The notes: generated by a model from the letters alone, not told the origin. A DNA stretch of 64,000 nucleotides from Nocardia xishanensis NBRC 101358 (GCF_001613365.1 NZ_BDCF01000030.1:29760-93759), one strand, 5' to 3'. Counted from the stretch's first letter, positions 27,417-36,067 are shown. Numbers and translations: made by a program.

Positions 27417-28695
27417 CGCTGCCCCACACCAGCGTCACCGACGTGCCCTCGCCGGGCTGCGATTCGACGAACGCCGCGCCGCCAGACAGCCTGCGCATAC
27501 GGCCCAGGATGCTGACCGAGATGCCGAGCCGGTCCACCGGCACCTTGGCCGGGTCGAAGCCCGCGCCGTCGTCGCGGAAGACCACCCGGATCCCGCCCGC
27601 GCTGACGGTGACGGTGACCGCCCGCTGCACCGCGCGCCCCGGCACGGTCGCGTGCCGCAGGCTGTTGCGCACCGCCTCGGCCAGCGCCGCGGCGATGGTC
27701 CCCGCCGCGTCCACCGGCAGCCGCAGGTCGTCCACCCCGGACCAGCGGCGCGCGCCGAACACGATGCCCTGGTTGACCTCGTACACCGCCGCGCGCAGGA
27801 ATCCGACGGCCGCTTGGGCGTTGAGCCGGTCGGGTTCGGTTCCCCCGCCGCGTAATTCGTCGAGCTGGGCGAGCGTTCGTTCGGCCTGTTTGCGCAGCAC
27901 CGGGGAATCGGTGCCGGTGCGTGCGGCGTCGAGCAAGGTGGACAGCACCGCGTCGTGGATCAGCGCCGCGAAACGCGCGCGCTCCCGGTCGCGGGCGGCC
28001 GCGCCCGCCGCGGCGGCGGCACGGCTGCTCGCGATCGCCGATTCCCGGTCGACGCGGGCGGCGGCCGCTCTCGCGTAGACGGCGCACCACAGGAACAGCG
28101 CGCACAGCCCGACGGAACGCGCGAAATCGCTGAGCAGCGACCAGGTCGTGCCGTGCGGCACCACATTCATATTGGCGACGGCCGCCACCGCACCGCCGAA
28201 GACCAAGTAACACACCGCGATCGGCCGCCGCCACGCCAGCGCCGCGGCGAGCACGCCCAGCGCGAACACGCGATACAGCCACACCGAGGTGGCATCGGTC
28301 GCGGGCTGGCGGTAGGCGAACGGGATCAGCGCCATCGCGACGAGGTAGCTGATCGCCGCGGTGCCCGCGACGGCCTGGATGACCCGTCTGCTCATGCCGA
28401 CCGACACGATGGCCAGCACCGGCGACCACCCGAAGGCCAGCGCGAACGCCAGTACCGTCCAGCCGAGCGGCGCGAACCGGCTCTGATCGGCGATCTCCGG
28501 GAGCTCGACCACCGCGGCGATCATCCCGGCGATGGCGAAGGTCGACCCGAGCCTGCGCAGGATCCGGTCCGAGGCAGGCTCGTCGGCGTTGTTGCCCACC
28601 GCTCCCAGCAAGCGACGCCACCGGCTCGCCGACGTCGAGCCGGGTCCGGGATCGAGTGCGGCCGACGCGGTGTCCAGCGTGCCGGCCGGGATCAT
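27409..28695 (-). CDS. sensor histidine kinase
   Basis: The 428-aa kinase has about six membrane helices (residues ~50-220), a coiled-coil linker, an H-box-like ARFAALIHDAVLSTLLDAA and a C-terminal HATPase with N-box EAVRNSLRHA, G1 DDGAGFDP and G2-like GISVSILGRM. The ATG at 28695 overlaps the response-regulator TGA (ATGA), so the two are translationally coupled; an upstream Met at 28728 is less likely. It should phosphorylate the LuxR-type regulator encoded just upstream. The signal is unknown. Confidence 0.85.
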   Translation of the reverse strand: MIPAGTLDTASAALDPGPGSTSASRWRRLLGAVGNNADEPASDRILRRLGSTFAIAGMIAAVVELPEIADQSRFAPLGWTVLAFALAFGWSPVLAIVSVGMSRRVIQAVAGTAAISYLVAMALIPFAYRQPATDATSVWLYRVFALGVLAAALAWRRPIAVCYLVFGGAVAAVANMNVVPHGTTWSLLSDFARSVGLCALFLWCAVYARAAAARVDRESAIASSRAAAAAGAAARDRERARFAALIHDAVLSTLLDAARTGTDSPVLRKQAERTLAQLDELRGGGTEPDRLNAQAAVGFLRAAVYEVNQGIVFGARRWSGVDDLRLPVDAAGTIAAALAEAVRNSLRHATVPGRAVQRAVTVTVSAGGIRVVFRDDGAGFDPAKVPVDRLGISVSILGRMRRLSGGAAFVESQPGEGTSVTLVWGSDG

Positions 28696-29381
28696 CCGCG
28701 CGGATGCCGCTCGGGAACCGGTAGCCATCCGTCCTCCACGGCGCGTTTGTAGAGGTCGGTCTTGGTCGGGGCGGGACGGCCCGCGTCGGCGTACTTCTGG
28801 CGGATGCGGCCGAGATAGTCGTTGACGGTCTGCTCGGAGAGGCCGGTCAAACGCGCCACGCGGGAGGCTTTCTCGCCCGAGGCGTACAGGGTGAGCACTT
28901 CCTCCTGGCGGGGACTGAGGCCAACGTCGGACAGTTGCGGGTCGCCATCGATGGCGGCGGCCCAGTCGGTGGTGACCACCTGCTCACCCGAGGCGGCGCG
29001 GCGCACGGCCGCCACCACGGTCGGGACGTCCTCGGATTTGCGGACCACGCCGAGCACGCCCGCGCGGGCCGCGGAACGCACCAGGAACGCGTTGTCGGCT
29101 CCGGTGAACACCAGCACCTCGATGCCGCGTTCACGCAGCGCGCGCACGTTGTCCTCGGGCGCGGAGCCGTCGGCCAGCCGCAGATCGAGCACCACCAGAT
29201 CCAGCCCGGGCGAGGGCCCGGCCGCCGCGAGCAGTTCCGGCACCGTTCCCGCCGTGTACACCAGATCGAGGTCCGGTTCCGGCGCGAGCATCGCGGCGAG
29301 CCCGATCGCGACCGATTCGTGGTCCTCGACGAGCCCGATCCGTCGCGCTGTCCTCGCACCGCCGCCGTCGGCCCACGTCAC
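28692..29381 (-). CDS. LuxR/NarL-family response regulator
   Basis: The 229-aa regulator has a receiver domain (GLVEDHESVAIGL; phospho-acceptor in DLVVLDLRLADG) and a C-terminal LuxR helix-turn-helix (LSPRQEEVLTLYASGEKASRVARLTGLSEQTVNDYLGRIRQKY). The GTG start has GGGAG seven bases upstream. It forms an operon with the overlapping histidine kinase and companion membrane protein. The insert after the receiver has the usual length, so the protein is probably functional. Confidence 0.9.
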   Translation of the reverse strand: MTWADGGGARTARRIGLVEDHESVAIGLAAMLAPEPDLDLVYTAGTVPELLAAAGPSPGLDLVVLDLRLADGSAPEDNVRALRERGIEVLVFTGADNAFLVRSAARAGVLGVVRKSEDVPTVVAAVRRAASGEQVVTTDWAAAIDGDPQLSDVGLSPRQEEVLTLYASGEKASRVARLTGLSEQTVNDYLGRIRQKYADAGRPAPTKTDLYKRAVEDGWLPVPERHPRG

Positions 29382-29500
29382 CTCGACACTCCCATCCCGA
29401 GCAGCTCGTCCACAATCCCCCCGCTTCAACGTCACGTCGCAGTATGACGGTCGCGAGGACGAGGCGGTCAGACACCAAAAATCGGGGCCGATCCACGACT

Positions 29501-29645
29501 CGGCCGTGCGGCGACCGTGGCGCCCAGCTCCCGGGATCGTTCCAGGTCCGCTCGACGGGCGTGCCGAAACGATAACCGCCGCGACCACATTCACCCAGCC
29601 GAGACCTGTGATCACGCGGTCGATGCCGGGTTCGGCGCCCCTGAC
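29501..29645 (-). pseudogene. frameshifted relic of the adjacent flavodoxin gene's 3' end
   Basis: The ~145 bp here align as a direct repeat with the 3' end of the flavodoxin gene (29663-29830). The copied frame reads ITGLGWVNVVAAVIVSARPSS against ITTGLGWVKVVAPAIVSGPPSK, then breaks; a 20-nt block inside GGAGCTGGGCGCCACGGTCG is identical but in another frame. No start or upstream half is present. It is a truncated, decaying duplicate lying between the response-regulator promoter and the intact gene. The rest of 29382-29662 shows no other gene. Confidence 0.75.
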
Positions 29646-29662
29646 ACCGCCTTCACCGGGCG

Positions 29663-30115
29663 TCAGTCAGCCAGTCCCGCGGCGACGGTCGCGCCCAGCT
29701 CCCAGCACTTCTCCAGGTCGTCCTTCGACGGCGGACCGGATACGATCGCGGGCGCGACCACCTTCACCCAGCCCAGGCCGGTGGTGATCCGGTCGACCCC
29801 GCGCTCGGCGCCCTCGGTTCCCTCGTTGCCGTGCAGGTAGAGGCCGTAGGGGCGGCCCTTGGTGGAATCCAGGCACGGGTAATAGAACGTGTCGAACGCG
29901 TGCTTGAGCGCGCCCGACATGTAGCCGAGGTTGGCCGGGCTGCCGAGCAGGTATCCGTCGGCGGCGAGCACGTCGCTCGCGGTGACGCCGAGCGCCGCTC
30001 GGCGCACCACCTCGACGCCCTCGATCTCCGGGTCGGTCGCGCCGGACACCACCGCCTCGAACATCGCTTGCATGTGCGGCGACGGGGTGTGATGGATGAT
30101 CAACAGTCGGGCCAC
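29663..30115 (-). CDS. flavodoxin/NADPH-FMN reductase-like protein
   Basis: This 150-aa flavodoxin-fold protein begins MARLLIIHHTPSPHMQAMFEAVVSG, has the FMN-binding-like LLGSPANLGYMSGALKHAFDTFYY and a C-terminal DDLEKCWELGATVAAGL. It resembles Rv2771c, next to dapB in mycobacteria. It is expected to bind FMN and take part in electron transfer or quinone reduction. The next gene, a TPR membrane protein, starts six bases beyond its ATG side, so the two probably share a transcript with dapB upstream. Confidence 0.88.
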   Translation of the reverse strand: MARLLIIHHTPSPHMQAMFEAVVSGATDPEIEGVEVVRRAALGVTASDVLAADGYLLGSPANLGYMSGALKHAFDTFYYPCLDSTKGRPYGLYLHGNEGTEGAERGVDRITTGLGWVKVVAPAIVSGPPSKDDLEKCWELGATVAAGLAD

Positions 30116-30121
30116 TGTTCG

Positions 30122-30619
30122 CTACCCTTCGCGCTGCTCGCGTTCCAGCTTCTCCAGCGCCACCGCGCGCCGCATGGTTTCGCGCGCCCGGGTGCGGTCA
30201 CCCGCGTAGTCGTAGGCGCGGGCCAGGCGGTAGGAGACCCGCCAGTTGTCCGGGTCGGCCTCCCATTCCCGCTTCACCTGTTCGAACAGCTCGTCGGCCG
30301 CGGCGCGTTCGATGCGGCCGGACGGTCGCCGCGCCAGCGTCGAGGTGTCCAGTTCCAGGCCCTCCTCGTGGATGCGGCGGGCCAGGTGCTGGTGGGCCAG
30401 CGCCGCGCGCACCGTCGCGGCCACCACCCACACGCCGATGATCGGCAGCAGCAGCACGCCGATACCCATCGCGATGCCAGCGGGTTTGCCGGAGTCGATC
30501 AGGGCGAACGAGATTCGGCCGAGCAGCAGGAAATAGAAACCGAGCGCGAGCACCAGTGCGGCGATCAGCCCCACGACGCGCGCGATCTCACCGCGGCCCG
30601 CGCCGGCCTCGGCGTTCAC
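30122..30619 (-). CDS. membrane protein with TPR-like tail (Rv2772c-like)
   Basis: The 165-aa protein starts with GTG, has two membrane helices (VVGLIAALVLALGFYFLLLG and IAMGIGVLLLPIIGVWVVAAT), and a cytosolic helical tail containing a TPR-like unit (NWRVSYRLARAYDYAGDRTRARETMRRAVALE). The position between dapB and the flavodoxin gene matches mycobacterial Rv2772c. Function is unknown; a scaffold role is likely. Stop and flavodoxin start are only six bases apart. Confidence 0.82.
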   Translation of the reverse strand: MNAEAGAGRGEIARVVGLIAALVLALGFYFLLLGRISFALIDSGKPAGIAMGIGVLLLPIIGVWVVAATVRAALAHQHLARRIHEEGLELDTSTLARRPSGRIERAAADELFEQVKREWEADPDNWRVSYRLARAYDYAGDRTRARETMRRAVALEKLEREQREG

Positions 30620-30689
30620 GGACGCGCCTTCGACGCGGCCGTCGGGTGTGCGGCGCGCGGCTCGACGCTCCTTCGGACGATGCGCCGGC

Positions 30690-31436
30690 TCATAGATCCA
30701 AGAACGGATCGAGTCCGACGGTCAGTCCCGGTCGGCCCGCGATCCCCCGGACGCCGAGCAGCACGCCCGGCGCGAACGAGGAGCGGTCGATCGAGTCGTG
30801 CCGGATGGTCAGGGTCTCGCCCTGGGTACCGAACAGCACCTCCTGGTGCGCGACGAGCCCGGCGAGCCGCACCGAGTGCACCCGCACGTCGTCGACGTCG
30901 GCGCCGCGCGCGCCCTCCAGTTCGGTGGTGGTCGCGTCGGGGCTGCGGCCGACGCCGGCGCGCGCCCTGGCCTCGGCGATCAGGCCGGCCGTGCGGTACG
31001 CGGTGCCCGAGGGCGCGTCGGCCTTGTTCGGGTGGTGCAGTTCGATGACCTCGACGGATTCGAAGAACCGCGCGGCCTGCTCGGCGAAGCGCATGGACAG
31101 CACCGCGCCGATGGCGAAGTTGGGGGCGATCAGCACGCCCGTCTCGGGCCGGTCGGCCAGCCAGCCGCGCACCTCGTTCAACCGCGCCTCATCGAAGCCC
31201 GTGGTGCCGACGACGGCGTGAATACCGCGCTCCACCAAGAACTTCAGATTGCCCATCACCACGTCGGGGTGGGTGAAGTCGACCACGACCTCGGCCCCGT
31301 TCTCGGTGAACGTCTCCAGCGCGTCGCCCTTGTCGACCTGCGCGACCAACTCCAGGTCGTCCGCCGCTTGCACCGCCGCGCAGATCGCCTGTCCGACCTT
31401 CCCGCCTGCTCCGAGCACTCCGACCCGAATGGTCAC
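30690..31436 (-). CDS. dapB: 4-hydroxy-tetrahydrodipicolinate reductase
   Basis: The 248-aa reductase has the NAD(P)-binding motif VGVLGAGGKVGQAI, catalytic HH pair in EVIELHHPNKADAPSGTA, and the conserved GTTGF segment. It uses NAD(P)H to convert the DapA product to tetrahydrodipicolinate in the lysine and peptidoglycan pathway. The GTG start is supported by an AGGAGG four bases upstream. It precedes the TPR membrane and flavodoxin genes on the same strand. Confidence 0.96.
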   Translation of the reverse strand: MTIRVGVLGAGGKVGQAICAAVQAADDLELVAQVDKGDALETFTENGAEVVVDFTHPDVVMGNLKFLVERGIHAVVGTTGFDEARLNEVRGWLADRPETGVLIAPNFAIGAVLSMRFAEQAARFFESVEVIELHHPNKADAPSGTAYRTAGLIAEARARAGVGRSPDATTTELEGARGADVDDVRVHSVRLAGLVAHQEVLFGTQGETLTIRHDSIDRSSFAPGVLLGVRGIAGRPGLTVGLDPFLDL

Positions 31437-31523
31437 CGCACCTCCTCGTTCCGCTGGTGTTGGGGCAAGCCTATCGAGCGGTGCGCGGACCGGACTTCCC
31501 CGGGCGTCTCCCCGTCTTGCGAT

Positions 31524-31558
31524 GCATCGATCGATGCGCATAGCTCGATAGCGCTATG
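31524..31558. repeat. back-to-back inverted repeats
   Basis: GCATCGATCGATGC is a perfect 14-bp palindrome, followed by CATAGC...GCTATG at 31539-31558. They lie between the MarR stop and the dapB start on the same strand. Roles as regulator sites or a weak terminator are possible; no gene is present in 31437-31582. Confidence 0.5.
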
Positions 31559-31582
31559 TCCACGGACAGACGACCACCGTGG

Positions 31583-32017
31583 TCAATTCGAGCCCAGCTC
31601 CCCAGCTCGACCCGCGCCAGCGAGATTTTCGATCATCTGCGCCAAGACCCGCATCGTGGTCGCGAACTGGTCGGGCTCGACGCCCGACGCCATCGTGCGG
31701 CGGCGTTCCGCGATGCGGACGAAGGTCTCGTCGTGGACGGTCCGGCCCGCGGCGGTCAGTGCGATAGCGCCCGCGTCACCGTCGACCAGGCCGGCCGACG
31801 ACAGGTCGCGAATCTCGATCTCCCACTCCCCCTCGGTCTTCCAGAACGGCGCCAAGGCGTCGCGCAGCTCGTCCGCCGAGCGCGGCCCCTCCGAGAGCGT
31901 GTGCAGCAGCTGCCAGTGCCGTCGGCTCAGCCCGCCCGCGGCGAGATCGTCGTCGAATCGCGCCTCGATCAGCCGGTCGAGTTCCTGGAGCAGGTATCCG
32001 ATTCTGCGCTCGGCCAT
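31583..32017 (-). CDS. MarR-family transcriptional regulator
   Basis: This 144-aa protein has the winged-helix of MarR proteins (SRRHWQLLHTLSEGPRSADELRDALAPFW ... GAIALTAAGRTVHDETF). The second of two adjacent ATGs (32017) is preferred, since GGAGG lies four bases before it. It is divergent from another MarR-type gene, and both starts flank two ATGT-N6-ACAT boxes. Its ligand and targets are unknown; self-repression and control of the neighbour are inferred from the shared operators. Confidence 0.85.
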   Translation of the reverse strand: MAERRIGYLLQELDRLIEARFDDDLAAGGLSRRHWQLLHTLSEGPRSADELRDALAPFWKTEGEWEIEIRDLSSAGLVDGDAGAIALTAAGRTVHDETFVRIAERRRTMASGVEPDQFATTMRVLAQMIENLAGAGRAGELGSN

Positions 32018-32032
32018 CATCCCTCCAAGTGC

Positions 32033-32064
32033 ATGTAGTATGACATTTATATGTAGTTTGACAT
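32033..32064. promoter_or_regulatory. two MarR-type operator boxes
   Basis: ATGTAGTATGACAT (32033-32046) and ATGTAGTTTGACAT (32051-32064) are near-identical 14-bp elements with inverted ATGT/ACAT ends, 18 bp apart in register. They occupy an unusually AT-rich stretch between the divergent MarR genes, and the second box overlaps the ATG at 32063. Confidence 0.7.
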
Positions 32065-32551
32065 GGAAATGGGCGCGATGGAAGAGCAGAGTGCGTACAC
32101 CGAGGCGGTCGCGGCGGCCATGGTCCGCATCCGGCGCAGGCAGACCCGCGGCACACTGGCGGGCGAGAGTCAGGTTCCCGCAGCGGTTTTCCGGGCCCTC
32201 GATGCGGTGTCGAGCATCGATGACGCCACCGTGGGAGCGCTGGCCCCGGCATTGGGCGTCGACCAGCCGCGCGCGAGCCGCCTTGTCGCCCAAGCCGTCT
32301 CGGAGGGATGGCTGGAACGAGTCGCCGACCAGCGCGACGGACGCAAGGCGGTGCTTCGTCCGACCGAGCTCGGCCGCCGGGTCCTAGCCGCGGCCCACCG
32401 CAGGCGCGCGGCGGCGACCGCGGCGGCGATGGCGGGCTGGACGGAGCGAGAGCGCGCCGAATTCGCCCGGCTTCTCGGTCGTTTCGTGGACGCGATGGAC
32501 GCGGCCGACGCTCCGCAGCCGGAGTCTCGAGCACCTCGATCAACGCCGTAG
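32063..32551 (+). CDS. MarR-family transcriptional regulator
   Basis: The 162-aa protein has a MarR winged helix (IDDATVGALAPALGVDQPRASRLVAQAVSEGWLERVADQRDGRKAVLRPTELGRRVL), including the D-x-R-DGR wing. The first ATG (32063) lies inside an operator box, so translation may be leaderless or may begin at 32069/32078. Divergent from the other MarR gene. A helix-rich tail of ~35 residues follows. Targets are unknown; the alcohol dehydrogenase gene is next on the opposite strand. Confidence 0.82.
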   Translation: MEMGAMEEQSAYTEAVAAAMVRIRRRQTRGTLAGESQVPAAVFRALDAVSSIDDATVGALAPALGVDQPRASRLVAQAVSEGWLERVADQRDGRKAVLRPTELGRRVLAAAHRRRAAATAAAMAGWTERERAEFARLLGRFVDAMDAADAPQPESRAPRSTP

Positions 32552-32607
32552 CGCTGCGCTCGCGATACGACCGCGCGGCGCGGCAGCGCTACCCCACGAT
32601 CGCCGGA

Positions 32608-33714
32608 TCAGTCGAAAACGATCACCTGACGCAGCGCGTGCCCGGCCGCGAGCTCGTCCATGGCGCGGTTGATGTCGTCGAGTCCGATGTGCGCCGATAC
32701 CAGCCGCTCCACCGGGAGCCGGCCCGCACGCCACATCCGCACATACTCGGGAATGTCGCGCGAGGGCACCGCCGAACCCAGGTAGCTGCCCACGATGGAG
32801 CGTCCCTGCGCCACCAGGCCCAGCGGCGAAATGCTCGCGCGAGCGTCGGGGGCGGGCAGGCCGACCGTGACCGTGGTGCCGCCCGCCGCGGTCGCCGCGA
32901 CGGCGGTCTCGAAGGCGCGCACGTTGCCTGCCGCCTCGACGACCACTTCCGCCTGCACACCCTGTTCGGCCAGCTCGGCCGGGGTGTAGGTCGCCGTCGC
33001 GCCGAGATCCTTCGCCAGCGCGAGCTTTTCGGGAACTGTGTCGACGGCGATCACCTCCGGCGCGCCCAGCGAGACGGCCACCAGCACCGCCGCCATGCCG
33101 ACGCCGCCGAGGCCGACCACCATGATCCGGTCGGCGGGCCCCGGCCGCGCCGAATTCAGTAGCGCGCCACCGCCGGTGAGCACCGCGCAACCCAGCACCG
33201 CGGCGACCTCCGGAGGCACGTCGTCGTCGACCGGGACGACCGAACGCCGATCCACCACCGCGTGCGTCGCGAACGCCGAGACGCCCAGGTGGTGGTGCAC
33301 CTCCGCGTCGTCGCGATGCAACCGTCGCCCACCGTTGAGCAGTTCTCCCGCGTTATTGGCCGCGCTGCCGGGCACGCACGGCGTGCGACCCTCGCTCGCG
33401 CAACCCGCGCACTCGCCACAGCGGGGCAGGAACGTCATCACCACGCGCTGCCCGACGGCGATATCGCTGTCGCCCGCGCCGACCGCGACGACGCGGCCCG
33501 CGGCCTCGTGTCCGAGCAGCATCGGCACCGGCCGCACCCGGTTGCCGTCCACGACCGAGAGGTCGGAGTGGCACAGGCCCGCGGCCTCGATCCGCACCAG
33601 CAGTTCGCCAGGCCCTGGTTCGCCGAGGTCCAGTTCACAGACGGTGATCGGCGCCGACTCGGCGAACGGTACCGGCGCCGCGATCCGCTCCAGGACCGCC
33701 CCACGAATCTTCAT
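32608..33714 (-). CDS. zinc-dependent alcohol dehydrogenase
   Basis: The 368-aa medium-chain dehydrogenase has catalytic Zn ligands in GLCHSDLSV and GHEAAGRV, a structural-Zn Cys cluster (CGECAGC...C), and the Rossmann motif VVGLGGVGMAAVL. It is like the actinobacterial class III/NAD-dependent ADHs that oxidise primary alcohols or aldehyde adducts. The chosen Met (MKIRGAVLERI) is the usual N-terminus; 14 more in-frame codons upstream are unlikely. It is divergent from the glyoxalase-fold gene. Confidence 0.9.
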   Translation of the reverse strand: MKIRGAVLERIAAPVPFAESAPITVCELDLGEPGPGELLVRIEAAGLCHSDLSVVDGNRVRPVPMLLGHEAAGRVVAVGAGDSDIAVGQRVVMTFLPRCGECAGCASEGRTPCVPGSAANNAGELLNGGRRLHRDDAEVHHHLGVSAFATHAVVDRRSVVPVDDDVPPEVAAVLGCAVLTGGGALLNSARPGPADRIMVVGLGGVGMAAVLVAVSLGAPEVIAVDTVPEKLALAKDLGATATYTPAELAEQGVQAEVVVEAAGNVRAFETAVAATAAGGTTVTVGLPAPDARASISPLGLVAQGRSIVGSYLGSAVPSRDIPEYVRMWRAGRLPVERLVSAHIGLDDINRAMDELAAGHALRQVIVFD

Positions 33715-33910
33715 GGTTGCGACGCTACCGGGCGCCGCGCCGAGCGGAGCCGACACCGCTGAAACTCGGGCGACCCGACGCCCTCCCCGAGAAACCGGGG
33801 GTTGGCGTTACCACGGTTCGGCCACTATCGTCGGTCGGCGTGACGGTGCTCCTGTAGGCCGCCTTGTACCGAGCCCAGGGTCGGGACCGTCACGATTCGA
33901 GGAGAATATC

Positions 33911-34306
33911 CTGTCCATTCAGTTCAATCACACCATCGTCGGCTGCCGCGACAACCGAGTTTCCGCGGAATTCTGGGCCGACATCCTCGGCCTCCGAGTG
34001 GGCCAGGAATGGGGTCCGTTCATCGAGCTTCGGATGAGCAATGGCGTCAATTTCGACTTCGCCGTCGTACCCGCCGGCATCTCGGAGATCCAACCCCAGC
34101 ACTACGCCTTTCTCGTCTCCGAGGCCGAGTTCGACGCGGCCTACGCCAAAATCCAGCGCTACGGGCTGGAGCACTGGGCCGACCCGCGCCAGCAGGCGCC
34201 CGGCGAGATCAACCACAACGACGGCGGGCGCGGCGTGTACTTCCTGGACCCGAACGGCCACTTCATGGAGTTGATCACCGTTCCGTACGGGGGTTGGCGG
34301 GAGTAA
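33911..34306 (+). CDS. VOC/glyoxalase-fold protein with CTG start
   Basis: The 131-aa protein is a VOC-superfamily member: NHTIVGCRDNRVSAEFWADILGL, the central HYAFLVSEAEFD, and C-terminal GVYFLDPNGHFMELITVPY, with metal-site His/Glu positions. Relatives begin Met-Ser-Ile-Gln-Phe; here that position reads CTG-TCC-ATT-CAG-TTC, with AGGAG six bases upstream, and no ATG, GTG or TTG occurs in frame before residue 30. I therefore annotate a CTG start. It is probably a lyase or dioxygenase-like enzyme of unknown substrate. Confidence 0.82.
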   Translation: MSIQFNHTIVGCRDNRVSAEFWADILGLRVGQEWGPFIELRMSNGVNFDFAVVPAGISEIQPQHYAFLVSEAEFDAAYAKIQRYGLEHWADPRQQAPGEINHNDGGRGVYFLDPNGHFMELITVPYGGWRE

Positions 34307-34366
34307 CCCCACTGCCCGCCGGAAGCCGGTGCAGGGCCGGGTGAAGGCGTACGAGTGACGCGACAA

Positions 34367-34397
34367 GCGGGCGGCATCCGTTTCGGGTGCCGCCCGC
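34367..34397 (+). terminator. hairpin terminator after the VOC gene
   Basis: A 12-bp stem CGGGCGGCATCC (one G-U) with a TTTC-type loop lies 61 bp after the VOC stop, before the converging pentapeptide gene. No poly-T follows, so it may be L-shaped in action. Confidence 0.65.
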
Positions 34398-34542
34398 CGC
34401 GTTGCGTGCTCGACGCGACGGGCAACCTTCGGCAGAGGCGCGGCGCCGGTGCGGCCACAGCCCAACCGGTCGACGCCGGCGCCGGCCGAGCAAGACGTCG
34501 CCCGCGGAAGGCGCGCAGCATCCGTTCGAGCGTCCCGCCGAG

Positions 34543-35952
34543 CTAGGTACTCGGCGCGGGCGCGGCTTCCGGGACAGGCGGCCACGGGCTCGGCTGGACC
34601 GAAGCGGGTTTGCGGGTGGGGTCGTCGTCCCAGTCGAAACACACGCCGACCCAGGCCTTCGGGCGGTCGAAATACGTTTCCGCCGCGGTGAATCGGGTGG
34701 CGACGAAGGAGATCTCGCCGAAGAAATCGCCCTCGCGGAAGTCGGCGGTGCGCCCGGCTATGGTGCTGCGGGCGAAGCTCACCGCGCCGTGGAATTCGGC
34801 TCCGGAGAAGTCGATTTCGCGGGTGAGGCGGCGGCGAAGGCGCTGGGCGGCGCCGAGTTCGGCTTCCTCGAACGTGACGGCCGTGGCGTAGAGCTGCGCC
34901 GCGGTGAACGCGACGCGGTGACCGGAGAAGACGGCCCGCTCGAAGCTGACCGGTTCGCCGCCCAGGGTTGCTCGCTCGAAGGAGGTCCGCTCGGCCTGGA
35001 ATTCCGCCGCCCGCCAAGTGGTTCGCGCACCGAGGAATCGCGCGCCGATGAATCCCGTGTTGGCGCCCGTGAAGGTCGCTCTCTCGAAGCTGGTCCACGG
35101 ACTGTCGAAGGTTGTGCCGTCGAAGGTTGTTCGCGCGGTGCGGAATTCGGCGTTAGCGAAGGTCACGATCGGCGCGGCGAAGGTGGCGTCGCGGAAAGTC
35201 ACGTGGCTGCCGGTGAACCGGGCACGGTTGAAGTCGATCGAACGGTCGCCGACGAACCTGGCTCTGGCGAAAGTGGTCCAGCGCCCGCGGAATTCGGTCG
35301 CCTCGAAGTCCGCGTTTTCCAGCACGGCGCCGGTGAAATCGAAATCACAACGCGACCAAGAGGCTTCGCCGTACGGACGCAGATGTTCGGCGATCACGCG
35401 CACGATGGTGGCGCGCACCTCGCGATCGTTGTGACGTATCCGATACACCCGCTCGACCTCGCGGCCCGATTCCTGCGCGGTCTCGGCGCGCGAGATCAGA
35501 TGGTTGCCTCCGTCATCGGGTTCGTAGGGCAGTCGCAGGTATCCGCACAGCACGTCGATGCACTGCTGACGCCGCACGGGAGCCGAGAACTCGTCCGCCA
35601 CACCGGCCATCGCGTAGACACCGGCCAGCCGTACGGCCGGATCCTCGTCGCCCAGCTGCCGCGCCGCCGCACCGAACAGCTCCGCGAACCGGCCACGCTC
35701 CAAGTCGCGCTGCCGCCGGTATGCCACGACCAGCGCCACCGCACCGCCGACGCCCGCCGACACGGACAACGCGATCTTGGTGAGCTCCACCTGATTCGGC
35801 GTCTCCGCCTTCGCGCCGAGCCCCCACCACAACAACCACCAGGCCAGCCCCGCGACGGCGAGCCCACCGATCACCGCACCGAAGACCGCCAGCAACAACG
35901 CCGCGCGGTGCATGCGGCGTCCCAACCTCCCCCACCATCGCATGAGCTGCAT
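34543..35952 (-). CDS. membrane-anchored pentapeptide-repeat protein
   Basis: The 469-aa protein has two N-terminal membrane helices (AALLLAVFGAVIGGLAVAGL and IALSVSAGVGGAVALVV), a helical ~100-aa domain containing YRRQRDLERGRFAELFGAA and LAGVYAMAGVADEF, then ~220 residues of repeats with F at every fifth position (e.g. FTGAVLENADFEATEFRG, FARARFVGDRSIDFNRARFTG), which should build a right-handed quadrilateral beta helix. It ends with a Pro/Ala tail. Similar fusions occur in actinobacteria; function is unknown. Confidence 0.88.
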   Translation of the reverse strand: MQLMRWWGRLGRRMHRAALLLAVFGAVIGGLAVAGLAWWLLWWGLGAKAETPNQVELTKIALSVSAGVGGAVALVVAYRRQRDLERGRFAELFGAAARQLGDEDPAVRLAGVYAMAGVADEFSAPVRRQQCIDVLCGYLRLPYEPDDGGNHLISRAETAQESGREVERVYRIRHNDREVRATIVRVIAEHLRPYGEASWSRCDFDFTGAVLENADFEATEFRGRWTTFARARFVGDRSIDFNRARFTGSHVTFRDATFAAPIVTFANAEFRTARTTFDGTTFDSPWTSFERATFTGANTGFIGARFLGARTTWRAAEFQAERTSFERATLGGEPVSFERAVFSGHRVAFTAAQLYATAVTFEEAELGAAQRLRRRLTREIDFSGAEFHGAVSFARSTIAGRTADFREGDFFGEISFVATRFTAAETYFDRPKAWVGVCFDWDDDPTRKPASVQPSPWPPVPEAAPAPST

Positions 35953-36067
35953 GGTAACCCGATCACCGCGCCCCCACTACCGGGCCGACTCCGTCCGCGC
36001 TTCCCACGCCTCGCGGCGTTCGCGGTTCGTCGCGAAACGCGCGAACCGCGCGGGGCATGATTGGTGA

